In this document: in pieces, positions 6,790-14,406 of the stretch | How the letters are laid out: each line of letters starts with the position of its first letter | How positions within the stretch are numbered: the first letter of the stretch is position 1 | DNA from: Lachnospiraceae bacterium UBA1778 | GTDB lineage: Bacteria > Bacillota > Clostridia > Lachnospirales > Lachnospiraceae | Direction of reading: 5' to 3' | DNA: 34,398 nt | Assembly (NCBI GenBank): GCA_002315255.1 | Contig: DCGM01000090.1 | Span: 1-34,398 of the forward strand | Program-made: the position numbers and the translations under genes | Notes under the pieces: generated by a model | The model's database searches: none | What the model was told of the DNA's origin: nothing | What the model saw: the letters and a program-made list of their open reading frames with translations, nothing else

Positions 6790-8325
6790 TTATTTAAACG
6801 TAATCATTTCCCCATAAAGGGCCGCGCCAGTCGCGGCCTCTTCTTTTTCTTCCGACAGGATCAGCTTCCGGCCGAAGCGCTTTTCTATCGCCTTCTGCAT
6901 GGCCGGATTCTTACGGATTCCGTTTCCGCTTCCGTATAGAACCCGGTCCGAACCGCCGATTTCCTCATAAAACCGATAAAGCTCGTCAATGATCCCGTCA
7001 ATCACGCCGAGCACCATCTGCCCGGACATCGTCTCGCCGATCACCATCCGGTCGGACATTGTCTCGCCGATTACCAGCCGGTCGGGCATCATCCCGCCGG
7101 ACGTCCCCTGCAGGGATTTTGAGTTTTCAGAGGAAAGTGCCCGAAGCGCCTCATGGTTCATCGCTTCATAGATTTCCTCATCAGAAAATGACGTGAGCGT
7201 CTGACTTCCGATATTTTTCCGCTTCCGGCTTTCGCGAAGCCCGCCGGTCTCCTTAAAGAAATCCTTTAGTTCCGCATAAGCCCGTCCGCCGGAGAGCGAG
7301 GCGCCGACATATAGGAACTGCCCGTTCAAATAAGGGCGGCATTCGAGATGCTGAAAAGAACGGATCTCATCTCCGGAAACCGAAAGCTGGCTTCCAGTTC
7401 CGATATTGATAAGGAGCGCTCCCGGTTTCGGAACGGTTCCCAGATAGCTCGCCTGGTTGTCGCCAAGCGCCATCGTGACCGGGACGAAGCGACGGGTCTC
7501 CATGTTTTCGGCTGATTCTTCTGCTCGCTCCAGTTTTCCGACAAGCTCTTCTCTTCCGACTGACGGGAAGAATCCTTCATCGAGCCGGGCAGCTTTCAGC
7601 GCCTCACGGTCAAAATCCAACTTCTCTAAATCAAAGCATCCGAACGACGCGGCCATGGTCGGATGAATGAGCGGAGTCTTCCGCCCTGTCAGTTTCATAG
7701 CGACATAATCCCCGATATTACAGATTTTAACCGCATTCTTCGGAACTAAACCGTTACAGAGATTATAGAAATGGAGCACCGCACCGAAGCGTGGTGCCAA
7801 TGAATATCCTGTCAGTTCGGAAAGTTTTTCCGAATATGACTTATTCTTTTTACTGTCTTCGTTCGCTTTGCTGTCTTCGCGCTTTCTGCTGTCTTCACGC
7901 TCTTTGCTGTCTTCGCGCTCTCTGCCTTTTTCGGCATCCTCCGAAATCCAGCGTTCATTTCCTCTCGTATCGCGCCAGGTGTAGAACGGTGAAACCGCTT
8001 CCCCCTCCGCATCCACATAAAGGATACCATGCATCTGCGCCGACAGTCCGATTGCGTAAAGTTCCGACTGTTTAGGTGTATCAGACATGCTCATCGTGAA
8101 ACCAGCGTCCGCATTTCGTCTGTCTTTCTCCGCCGCACGGAACAGTTCCGCCAAAATCTCATCCACTAAAAATAGAATCCGCGCCGGATCCTGGCAGTCT
8201 TCAAAGTTTTTTTCTTTCGGAAGGCCGGCGTCATTCGCACGGGAGACCGTCAAAAGAACTGCGGCGTCTTTTTTCAAAACGCCGCAGATTTTAGTCGTCC
8301 CGATATCAAGTCCGATTGTAATCAT
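6790..8325 (-). CDS. FGGY family carbohydrate kinase with two in-frame repeat inserts
   Basis: An ATP-dependent sugar kinase of the FGGY/ASKHA fold, 511 residues. The N-terminal phosphate loop is IGLDIGTTKICGVL (residues 3-16), the sugar-site strand is AIGLSAQMHGILYVD followed by FYTWRDTRGNERW, and the C-terminal ATP domain has LINIGTGSQLSVSG and the final VLYGSGNGIRKNP. The pattern is nearest to sedoheptulokinase-like members, but the substrate is unknown. Two insertions are unusual: four 6-residue units of the type EREDSK after the WRD motif, and about two and a half 10-residue units of the type MSDRMVIGET near the C-terminus, both encoded by near-perfect DNA repeats. GAGGAACG precedes the ATG. 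It follows plsY by 35 bp, with no metabolic neighbour that names a sugar. Confidence 0.88.
   Translation of the reverse strand: MITIGLDIGTTKICGVLKKDAAVLLTVSRANDAGLPKEKNFEDCQDPARILFLVDEILAELFRAAEKDRRNADAGFTMSMSDTPKQSELYAIGLSAQMHGILYVDAEGEAVSPFYTWRDTRGNERWISEDAEKGREREDSKEREDSRKREDSKANEDSKKNKSYSEKLSELTGYSLAPRFGAVLHFYNLCNGLVPKNAVKICNIGDYVAMKLTGRKTPLIHPTMAASFGCFDLEKLDFDREALKAARLDEGFFPSVGREELVGKLERAEESAENMETRRFVPVTMALGDNQASYLGTVPKPGALLINIGTGSQLSVSGDEIRSFQHLECRPYLNGQFLYVGASLSGGRAYAELKDFFKETGGLRESRKRKNIGSQTLTSFSDEEIYEAMNHEALRALSSENSKSLQGTSGGMMPDRLVIGETMSDRMVIGETMSGQMVLGVIDGIIDELYRFYEEIGGSDRVLYGSGNGIRKNPAMQKAIEKRFGRKLILSEEKEEAATGAALYGEMITFK
7021..7110 (-). repeat. 30-nt in-frame tandem repeat in the FGGY kinase
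   Basis: Units at 7021-7050 and 7051-7080, with a degraded third at 7081-7110. Each encodes a 10-residue unit (MSDRMVIGET type). The first half of the native strand QMVLGVIDGI just downstream in the protein resembles the unit, so it probably arose by duplication of that strand. Confidence 0.85.
7851..7922 (-). repeat. 18-nt in-frame tandem repeat in the FGGY kinase
   Basis: Four units of exactly 18 nt (7851-7868, 7869-7886, 7887-7904, 7905-7922) sharing the plus-strand core CTGTCTTCGCGCT. They encode a hydrophilic loop of EREDSK, EREDSR, KREDSK and ANEDSK between the sugar-binding and interdomain parts of the kinase. Confidence 0.9.
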
Positions 8326-8360
8326 CGTTCCTCATTTCTGTTCATAAACCGTACCATCGG

Positions 8361-9182
8361 TTATTCTTCATCCTTAAAACCGCTCGCGGTAAAGACCTTC
8401 TTCGGATAATCCGTTTCAGGAGCACGGTCGCGGACCGCGTTCTGCGCAACCTTGTTTCGGAAAATCTCGAGTTCCGCCTGCCGCTCCTGCTCGATTTCTT
8501 CCTCGTGCTTCTTCTCTTCTTCCGTCATCTTCGGCTCTTTTTGCTTCGTTTTCGGCTCGAATCGGTACTCCGTACCATTGAAGAGACGGCGGATATTATC
8601 GCTGTGGCGGATTATGAGAAGCAGCGCCATAATGATGATAAGTCCGATAAATTCAATGCTGTCGCCGTTCCAGAAATTATCAGGCCAGATCAGGCCGTCA
8701 AAAATAAACCCGGATACAATGATGACGACTGCAGTAAACAGCGAGGCGATCGAAACGATACGCGTCGTAAACGCGATCAGAAAGAAGCTCGCCATCCCGA
8801 TGCACCAGATCGGCATATTCCAAGCGAGCACCCATCCACAGGTTGAAGCGACGCCTTTCCCGCCCTTAAACTTCAAATAGAACGGAAAATCATTGCCCAA
8901 TGTGACGCCGAAAGCCATATACATCTGGTAGACATAGACGATCGAGCCCTGTGATTTAAAGAGGAACCAGACGACTGCACAGGGAAGAAAGGCCTTCATC
9001 GCATCGATAAAACAGATGATGACAGCGCCTTTCACACCGACCGTACGAAGCGCGTTCGTCGCGTCGCGGTTTCCGCTTCCTAATCTTGCGAGGTCGACGC
9101 CGGTAATCTTCCCGTAAAAAAATCCGGTCTGGATCAGTCCGAAAAGATATCCGACAGCTACCAATATCAGTCGAATCAGCAT
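8361..9182 (-). CDS. plsY: Glycerol-3-phosphate acyltransferase PlsY with long charged tail
   Basis: PlsY transfers acyl groups from acyl-phosphate to glycerol-3-phosphate in the membrane, the first step of phospholipid synthesis. Several hydrophobic helices are visible, with motif 1 as GSGNRDATNALRT (usual SGNPGATN), motif 2 as FKGGKGVAS and motif 3 as IIRHSDNIRRL. The conserved His that often precedes motif 2 (GHNFP) is replaced by Asn (GNDFP). The 273-residue protein exceeds the usual length of about 200 by a C-terminal tail of some 65 charged residues (from about YRFEPKTKQ), predicted coiled coil and cytoplasmic. The start at 9182 has AAGGAGTAAA and falls 1 nt after the der stop, so the two are coupled. 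Confidence 0.93.
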   Translation of the reverse strand: MLIRLILVAVGYLFGLIQTGFFYGKITGVDLARLGSGNRDATNALRTVGVKGAVIICFIDAMKAFLPCAVVWFLFKSQGSIVYVYQMYMAFGVTLGNDFPFYLKFKGGKGVASTCGWVLAWNMPIWCIGMASFFLIAFTTRIVSIASLFTAVVIIVSGFIFDGLIWPDNFWNGDSIEFIGLIIIMALLLIIRHSDNIRRLFNGTEYRFEPKTKQKEPKMTEEEKKHEEEIEQERQAELEIFRNKVAQNAVRDRAPETDYPKKVFTASGFKDEE

Positions 9183-9183
9183 T

Positions 9184-10506
9184 TTACTCCTTTTCTCCGC
9201 GCTCACGGATCAAAAACTTCAGCGGGGTGCCACGGAAGCCGAACGCTTCGCGGATCATGTTTTCGAGATAACGCGTATATGAAAAATGCATCAGTTCTTT
9301 TGAATTGACAAAAATGACGAAGGTCGGCGGTTTTACGGAAACCTGCGTTCCGTAGAACACCTTCAGGCGCTTGCCCTTATCCGAAGGCGGCTGCTGCTCG
9401 GAAACCGCTTCCGTGATGATATCATTGAGCACGCCGGTGCCGACGCGGAGGTTCTGGTTCTGAATGATCATGTCGACCGTTTCAAACAGGCGGTTTAAGC
9501 GCTGGCCGGTTTTCGAGGAGATAAACAGGATTTCTGCATACGGCATAAAGGAAAGCGTATTCCGTACTTTTTCCGTGAAACGGTAGATTGTTTTGTCGTC
9601 TTTCTCGACGAGGTCCCATTTATTAACGCAGATTAAGATGCCTTTTCCGCGCTCGTGGGCGATACCCGCAATCTTCGCATCCTGCTCGGTCACTCCCTCG
9701 TCGCCGTCGATCATTAAGAGAACGACGTCGGCGCGCTCGACTGCTGTAACAGCACGGATAATGGAGAAACGCTCGATCTCTTCTTTGATCTTTGACTTCC
9801 GGCGGAGTCCTGCCGTGTCAATGAAGACGTAATCCTTATGGTCATACCGGATCTTTGTATCGATCGCATCACGCGTTGTTCCCGCAATATCCGAAACGAT
9901 CACGCGGTTCTCATTGGCGAGTTTATTAATGAGCGAAGATTTTCCGACATTCGGCTTTCCGATGACGGCAATCTTCGGAAGCTCTTCGTCCACATCATGC
10001 CCGGTTCCCGTCGGGAAGTTCTGGCAGACGAGATCTAAAAGATCGCCGAGGCCGATTTTCGAAATAGCGGAAACAGGCACCGGATCACCGATGCCGAGAT
10101 TATAGAATTCATAGACGTCGGCCATCTGCGTCTGGAAATTATCGACCTTATTCACGACGAGAAGCACCGGCTTGTCTGCGCGGCGAAGCATGTCCGCCAC
10201 CTTCGAGTCCGCATCCTGAAGTCCCTGCGTACGGTCGACGAGGAACATGATTACATCCGCCGTATGGATGGCGATTTCAGCCTGCGCACGCATCTGCGAT
10301 AAGATTACATCCGAAGAATCCGGTTCAATGCCGCCGGTATCAATCAGCGTAAATTCATAATCTAACCAGGAAGCGTCTGCATAAATACGGTCGCGCGTCA
10401 CGCCAGGGGTGTCCTGGACGATCGAGATGTTTCCGCCCGCGATCGCATTGAACAAAGTAGATTTTCCGACATTCGGCCGTCCGACGATGGCTACGATAGG
10501 TTTCAT
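9184..10506 (-). CDS. der: Ribosome biogenesis GTPase Der (EngA)
   Basis: Der is an essential double-GTPase needed for 50S subunit assembly. The 440-residue protein has two complete G domains: G1 motifs GRPNVGKS (residues 8-15) and GKPNVGKS (near 183-190), G3 motifs DTGG and DTAG, and G4 motifs NKVD and NKWD. These are followed by the C-terminal KH-like domain (RLKVFYGTQVSVKPPTFVIF). Length and order are typical. AAAAGGAACC lies upstream of the ATG. It is 23 bp after the DUF512 gene, a neighbour order seen in many Clostridia, and its stop abuts the plsY start. Confidence 0.98.
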   Translation of the reverse strand: MKPIVAIVGRPNVGKSTLFNAIAGGNISIVQDTPGVTRDRIYADASWLDYEFTLIDTGGIEPDSSDVILSQMRAQAEIAIHTADVIMFLVDRTQGLQDADSKVADMLRRADKPVLLVVNKVDNFQTQMADVYEFYNLGIGDPVPVSAISKIGLGDLLDLVCQNFPTGTGHDVDEELPKIAVIGKPNVGKSSLINKLANENRVIVSDIAGTTRDAIDTKIRYDHKDYVFIDTAGLRRKSKIKEEIERFSIIRAVTAVERADVVLLMIDGDEGVTEQDAKIAGIAHERGKGILICVNKWDLVEKDDKTIYRFTEKVRNTLSFMPYAEILFISSKTGQRLNRLFETVDMIIQNQNLRVGTGVLNDIITEAVSEQQPPSDKGKRLKVFYGTQVSVKPPTFVIFVNSKELMHFSYTRYLENMIREAFGFRGTPLKFLIRERGEKE

Positions 10507-10529
10507 AACTGGTTCCTTTTATCTTTCTT

Positions 10530-11963
10530 TCAAAGCTCGTACTTCCCGTGGGTCGTATCGAGATCATCCGAACGAAGATTTCCGGTCATTGCGCGGACGA
10601 GCGCGCCGCCGCCGGATTTCAGCACACGGATTTTTACATGGAGCTCCTTCTCTGCGTCTTCCCGCGTGACATCGTCTAAGAAGACGTTCTCGCCGCTCTT
10701 AAACATGCACGACGGAAGGTAAAGCACGCTTCCAAGCGGCTGCCCTTTGAGCTGGTCAATGAGATCACGCCCAGTGATAAGCCCAGCGACCGTCACGGTC
10801 TCTCCGAAGAAATCATTTCGGATCGCATAAATCGGAAGGCTCTCTTCTGCTCCGGAGATAATTCCGCTTTGAAGGATTTTCGCGCGGACCGCTTCTAATA
10901 ACGGCGCTGCGAGGCGGCCGGTGGCAAACGACAGCTGCGCGGCTTTGGGTTCACACTTGCCTGTTATTTCGTGCTCTTCTGTTATTTCGTGTTCCCGCGC
11001 TTTCAGCTTATCGATTTCCGCGTCCGCCTTCAGACGATCGATTTCCGCATCGGCCTCTGTAAAAAGAAGCCGCGCCATACCGACGCCGTTTTCGAGCTGC
11101 AGGTAATCGTCATACCGCTCTTCCTCCGGGAAATCCCGGCCGGATAAGAGATAGAGTTCGTCGCTTGCATGGACGAAGTGGATTCCGAATTCCGAAAAAG
11201 CTTTCTTCTGCCATTTTTCGATAAGATCGACAGTTTCCGCTGCTGATTCTGCATCAAACGGCTGAATCGGGTAAAGGCCTTCACGGAATTTAGTCAAGCC
11301 GACCGGCACGACCGAAACAGACTGGAGCACCGGCGCATACCGGTAGAGGTCCGAGATCGTACGTTCCAGATGCGCTTTATCATTGACATCACGGACGAGC
11401 ACGACCTGCGCGTTCATATGAAGCCCGGCGCGGTAAAAATCATCAAGATACCGTAAAACATCGCCTGCAAAACGGTTGTGAAGGAGCTGGCAGCGAAGCT
11501 CCGGCTCTGTCGCCTGAACCGAGATGTTCATCGGCTCGAGGTGATAACGGATGATCCGGTCGACATCCTTCTGCTTCATGTTCGTCAGCGTAATATAATT
11601 TCCCTGCAGGAAAGAAAGCCGCGAATCGTCATCTTTAAAGTAAAGCGTATCGCGCATTCCTTTCGGCATCTGGTCGATAAAGCAGAAAATGCACGCATTG
11701 GAACAGGACCTGTAATCGCTCATAAGATCGCTCTCAAAAACGATGCCCAGTTCCTCTTCCTCATCCTTCTCGATATCCAGTTCCCATTCTTCGCCGTCGG
11801 GCTTCCGGATGAGCAATGTAAACTCTTCGTCTGCCACGAGCGTCTGAAAATCAAAGATATCTTCGATTTCCTGCCCGTCGACTGACAGCAGGACGTCCCC
11901 TGCCTCAATCTCCATTTCTTCCGCAATAGAGCCCGGTTCGACTCTTACAATTTTATGTTCCAT
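10530..11963 (-). CDS. DUF512 family radical-SAM-like protein with N-terminal PDZ domain
   Basis: The 477-residue protein starts directly with a PDZ-like domain (HKIVRVEPGSIAEEMEIEAGDVLLSV, split here only by reading). A Cys cluster CSNACIFC follows (Cys 87, 91 and 94; CX3CX2C, the radical-SAM iron-sulphur ligand pattern), then FIDQMPKGMRDTLYFKDDD and a C-terminal DUF512 domain. Function is unknown; the family is widespread in Clostridia next to der. A promoter -10 box ends 8 nt before the ATG and no Shine-Dalgarno is present, so the mRNA may be leaderless. An in-frame stop lies five codons upstream and the next Met would cut the PDZ domain, which supports this start. A linker near residues 305-335 has two tandem peptide duplications (ADAEID[R/K]LK and EHEIT[E/G]). 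Confidence 0.9.
   Translation of the reverse strand: MEHKIVRVEPGSIAEEMEIEAGDVLLSVDGQEIEDIFDFQTLVADEEFTLLIRKPDGEEWELDIEKDEEEELGIVFESDLMSDYRSCSNACIFCFIDQMPKGMRDTLYFKDDDSRLSFLQGNYITLTNMKQKDVDRIIRYHLEPMNISVQATEPELRCQLLHNRFAGDVLRYLDDFYRAGLHMNAQVVLVRDVNDKAHLERTISDLYRYAPVLQSVSVVPVGLTKFREGLYPIQPFDAESAAETVDLIEKWQKKAFSEFGIHFVHASDELYLLSGRDFPEEERYDDYLQLENGVGMARLLFTEADAEIDRLKADAEIDKLKAREHEITEEHEITGKCEPKAAQLSFATGRLAAPLLEAVRAKILQSGIISGAEESLPIYAIRNDFFGETVTVAGLITGRDLIDQLKGQPLGSVLYLPSCMFKSGENVFLDDVTREDAEKELHVKIRVLKSGGGALVRAMTGNLRSDDLDTTHGKYEL
10961..11055 (-). repeat. Two adjacent in-frame tandem duplications in the DUF512 gene
   Basis: An 18-nt unit occurs twice (10961-10978, 10979-10996; EHEITE/EHEITG) and a 27-nt unit twice (11002-11028, 11029-11055; ADAEIDRLK/ADAEIDKLK). 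Both are multiples of three and lie in a linker between domains. Confidence 0.85.
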
Positions 11964-11971
11964 AATCGATT

Positions 11972-12001
11972 ATTATACCATAGAGCCGCCGGTTTACGCA
12001 A
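11972..12001 (-). promoter_or_regulatory. Strong SigA promoter giving a leaderless or near-leaderless DUF512 mRNA
   Basis: Minus strand TTGCGT (12001-11996), 18 bases, TATAAT (11977-11972) with the extended -10 TGG. The ATG begins 9 bases after the -10, so the first transcribed base is expected at about 11966 to 11963. Confidence 0.8.
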
Positions 12002-12033
12002 GTATCGGGGGCCGGCGGAAGCTTATGTGCTGA

Positions 12034-12068
12034 CAAAAAAAGCTCCGGACTTCCGTCCGGAGCTTTTT
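12034..12068 (-). terminator. Rho-independent terminator after rpsT
   Basis: Minus strand AAAAAGCTCCGGAC, loop GGAA, GTCCGGAGCTTTTTTT: a perfect GC-rich stem with seven T residues, 5 bp after the rpsT stop. The flanking A and T runs would let it act in both directions. Confidence 0.95.
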
Positions 12069-12072
12069 GCCT

Positions 12073-12336
12073 TTATGCCATTTCATTGACTGCTTTTGCT
12101 AAACGGCCGACTTTTCTGGAAGAAGTGTTCTTATGAAGAACGCCCTTGGTCGTAGCCTTGGTAAGCTTAATTTCAGCTTCACGAAGAGCTTCCGATGCAG
12201 CTGCCTTGTCACCAGACTCGATAGCAGCGTAGACTTTCTTTACATAAGTCTTAACTTCAGACTTAACGGCTTTGTTTCTGTCAGCTTTCTTGTTTGCGAC
12301 CAGAACACGTTTCTTAGCAGATTTAATGTTTGCCAT
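12073..12336 (-). CDS. rpsT: 30S ribosomal protein S20
   Basis: S20 is a primary 16S-binding protein of the 30S subunit. The 87-residue basic, Ala/Lys-rich helical protein reads MANIKSAKKRVLVANKK at its start and has the standard length. GGAGGTG lies upstream of the ATG at 12336; an extension to 12447 would be non-homologous. The gene is a single unit, with a promoter at 12443-12470, a leader of about 100 nt and a strong terminator at 12034-12068. Its codon use is biased toward GCT, AAA and GTT, as expected of a highly expressed gene. Confidence 0.98.
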   Translation of the reverse strand: MANIKSAKKRVLVANKKADRNKAVKSEVKTYVKKVYAAIESGDKAAASEALREAEIKLTKATTKGVLHKNTSSRKVGRLAKAVNEMA

Positions 12337-12442
12337 TGAGGCACCTCCGTATATTTTATTGGAGTTTCGAGGTAGAGGGTTCTCGTCTGCTCCATTCACG
12401 ACGAACCGAGACACGTTGGTTCTATCGCAAACATACTCAATT

Positions 12443-12470
12443 AGCATAACACAGAATCATGAAATGTCAA
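12443..12470 (-). promoter_or_regulatory. SigA promoter of rpsT and structured leader
   Basis: Minus strand TTGACA (12470-12465), 16 bases, TATGCT (12448-12443) preceded by TGT. The leader of about 100 nt contains a stem between 12400-12407 (GGTTCGTC) and 12378-12387 (GACGAGAACC). S20 is autoregulated in some bacteria, but no specific element is recognised here. Confidence 0.7.
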
Positions 12471-12619
12471 TCATTATCTGCATTATTTATCGTAATTATC
12501 CGTAATATTTCTCGTTTATATTCGAATGATTTCTCGTTTTTTCTGCAGGATTCAGCGGCCTTATATCTAATTCCCGGGCGATTCCACCATTTCTGTACGG
12601 TTCCGCCAAAAAAGCGAAA

Positions 12620-13759
12620 TTAATCTCTTCGGTAGACACGCTTGACGCGGTCGCTTAAGCAGCAGACGAATTCATAATTGAAGCGGCCGGATTTCTTTCC
12701 GAGTTCTTCGAGCGAAATCGTCTCACGGCCGTCGGTTCCGATCAGCGTGACGAGATCATTTTCCTGCACGTCGAACGGCAGGTTCGTCACGTCAACCATC
12801 ATCTGGTCCATGCAGATTTTGCCAATGATCGGGCACCGGTGTCCGCGGATCAGCACTTCCCCTTTATTTGACAAGGACCGCGCGTACCCGTCCGCATAGC
12901 CTGCGGGAATCGTGGCAATGACCGTCGGGCGGTGTGTCGTAAATGATCCGCCATAGCCGACCGCGACTCCTGCCGGAACAGATTTCACATACATGACGCG
13001 GCTGTAAAGCGAAAGAACCGGCTTTAACGGCGTCTTCATCCAGTCATAATCTTCTGACGGGCAGAGGCCGTACATCGCCACGCCGACACGGCACATCGTA
13101 TAATTTAAGCCTTGGAACAGAATCGTTGCGGCGCTGTTCGCACCATGCGTATATTCAAAAGTAATGCCCTCGCATTGGAGACGGATCAGGAAATCGAGGA
13201 ATGCGCCGTTCTGCTTTAACGCGGGAGCATTGTCGAGCATATCCGCCGTCGCGAGATGAGTAAAAATGCCTTCTGCGCGGACGTTCGGGCAGGCGACCAT
13301 CTCTTTCACGGTATGAATCCCCTCTTCATCAGGGAAAAGACCGATCCGGTTCATTCCGGTGTCGACCGCGATATGGAAAAGACCGACGCGGTTCAGCCGG
13401 CTCGCAATGTTTGAAAAAGCGCGGACCTTCGGGAGTTCGTAGAATACCGGACGGATCCGTTCTTCAATGAGCCGCGCGTAATCTTCTTCTGACACCGGCC
13501 CTAAAAGAAGCACCGGCTTCGAAATACCATTGTCACGAAGGGCGTACGCTTCTTCGCGCGTCGCGACGACATAGCCCCAGATATACGGAAGATCCTCGAT
13601 CTCGCGGGCAATGTGCGACGCACCATGTCCGTACGCGTTCGCCTTGATGACGGCGCAGATCTTCGTCTCCGGCAGAAGCCCCTCATGAATCGAATTCAGG
13701 TTGAAGCGGAGATTTTTTAAGTCAATTTCGGCCCAGATGCGGCCATAGTCTACATTCAC
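12620..13759 (-). CDS. alr: Alanine racemase
   Basis: A PLP enzyme that interconverts L- and D-alanine for peptidoglycan. The PLP lysine lies in AVIKANAYGHG (Lys39), the N-terminal barrel has VDTGMNRIG, and the C-terminal domain has AVGYGGSF with the catalytic tyrosine, then GKICMDQMMVDVT. The best start is GTG at 13759: GGGAGG lies upstream, it overlaps the queH TGA as GTGA, and it gives MNVDYGRIWAEID, 379 residues. A TTG at 13777 would add six residues and lacks a site. No terminator with a U-tract is visible in the 172 bp downstream before the rpsT promoter; only a weak GGCG...CGCC pairing. Confidence 0.96.
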   Translation of the reverse strand: MNVDYGRIWAEIDLKNLRFNLNSIHEGLLPETKICAVIKANAYGHGASHIAREIEDLPYIWGYVVATREEAYALRDNGISKPVLLLGPVSEEDYARLIEERIRPVFYELPKVRAFSNIASRLNRVGLFHIAVDTGMNRIGLFPDEEGIHTVKEMVACPNVRAEGIFTHLATADMLDNAPALKQNGAFLDFLIRLQCEGITFEYTHGANSAATILFQGLNYTMCRVGVAMYGLCPSEDYDWMKTPLKPVLSLYSRVMYVKSVPAGVAVGYGGSFTTHRPTVIATIPAGYADGYARSLSNKGEVLIRGHRCPIIGKICMDQMMVDVTNLPFDVQENDLVTLIGTDGRETISLEELGKKSGRFNYEFVCCLSDRVKRVYRRD

Positions 13760-14406
13760 GGATTTCCTCCCGGGCAATCATTTTCCGTGCGTTTCGAAAA
13801 AACGCATCCACAATAATCCTGACGGTAGAGCCCATATTCCTTTGAAAGGACGATCGAGCGCTGGTAGCCACCCTTCTTCTTAAAATCAGAGTTTAAAAAC
13901 GCTGTTCCGTAAAGGAGCGCCATCTCTTCTCCGATTTCATTGAGAAGCGGGGCATTTTTCAGCGGGCTGATCGTCAATGTAGTCGTGAAAAAGTCGAAAT
14001 TACCGGCCTTCGCCGCTTTCGCGGTTTCCGAAAGACGCAGACGGAAGCAGCGGTTACAGCGGGCGCCGCCCTCCGGCGCATCTTCCAACCCGCGGGCGAT
14101 TTCGAGAAACCGTTCCGGATCATACGGACCTTCTAAAAAGCGGACCGGATAGTGACACGGCATCTCGGAAATCAGACGCTTTACTTCTGCGACTCTTTTC
14201 CGGTATTCCGGCTCCTCCGTAATATTCGGATTATAGTAAAAGACCGTAATCTCGAAATATTGGGAAAGATATTCGAGCACATAGGAGCTGCAAGGCGCGC
14301 AGCAGCTGTGTAAAAGAAGAGTCGGGGCCGGGCCGGACGACTGTCCGGCGAGCCCCGCGATCTTTTCATCTAATTCTTTCTGATAATTTCTCGGATTCTG
14401 ATTCAT
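13756..14406 (-). CDS. queH: Epoxyqueuosine reductase QueH
   Basis: QueH carries out the last step of queuosine tRNA modification, reducing epoxyqueuosine; it replaces QueG in many Bacillota. The 216-residue protein (former DUF208) has the family cysteines: the vicinal CCAPC at residues 35-39, CNRC near 117-120 and QDYCGCVFS near 197-204, ligands of an iron-sulphur cluster and a second metal site. The ATG at 14406 overlaps the rpoD stop by one base (TAATG) and lacks a good ribosome site, so translation is probably coupled to rpoD. No other queuosine gene is present in the window. Confidence 0.92.
   Translation of the reverse strand: MNQNPRNYQKELDEKIAGLAGQSSGPAPTLLLHSCCAPCSSYVLEYLSQYFEITVFYYNPNITEEPEYRKRVAEVKRLISEMPCHYPVRFLEGPYDPERFLEIARGLEDAPEGGARCNRCFRLRLSETAKAAKAGNFDFFTTTLTISPLKNAPLLNEIGEEMALLYGTAFLNSDFKKKGGYQRSIVLSKEYGLYRQDYCGCVFSKRTENDCPGGNP

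Noticed and set aside
7851..7922. CRISPR-like regular repeat
   Set aside because: Units are directly adjacent with no unique spacers, only 18 nt long and in frame inside a kinase. The same reasoning excludes the other tandem arrays.
12448..12619. Terminator or small RNA between alr and rpsT
   Set aside because: Only a weak GGCG/CGCC pairing without a U-tract and a short partial repeat (ATTTCTCGTTT twice) are seen, which is not enough for a call beyond the rpsT promoter.
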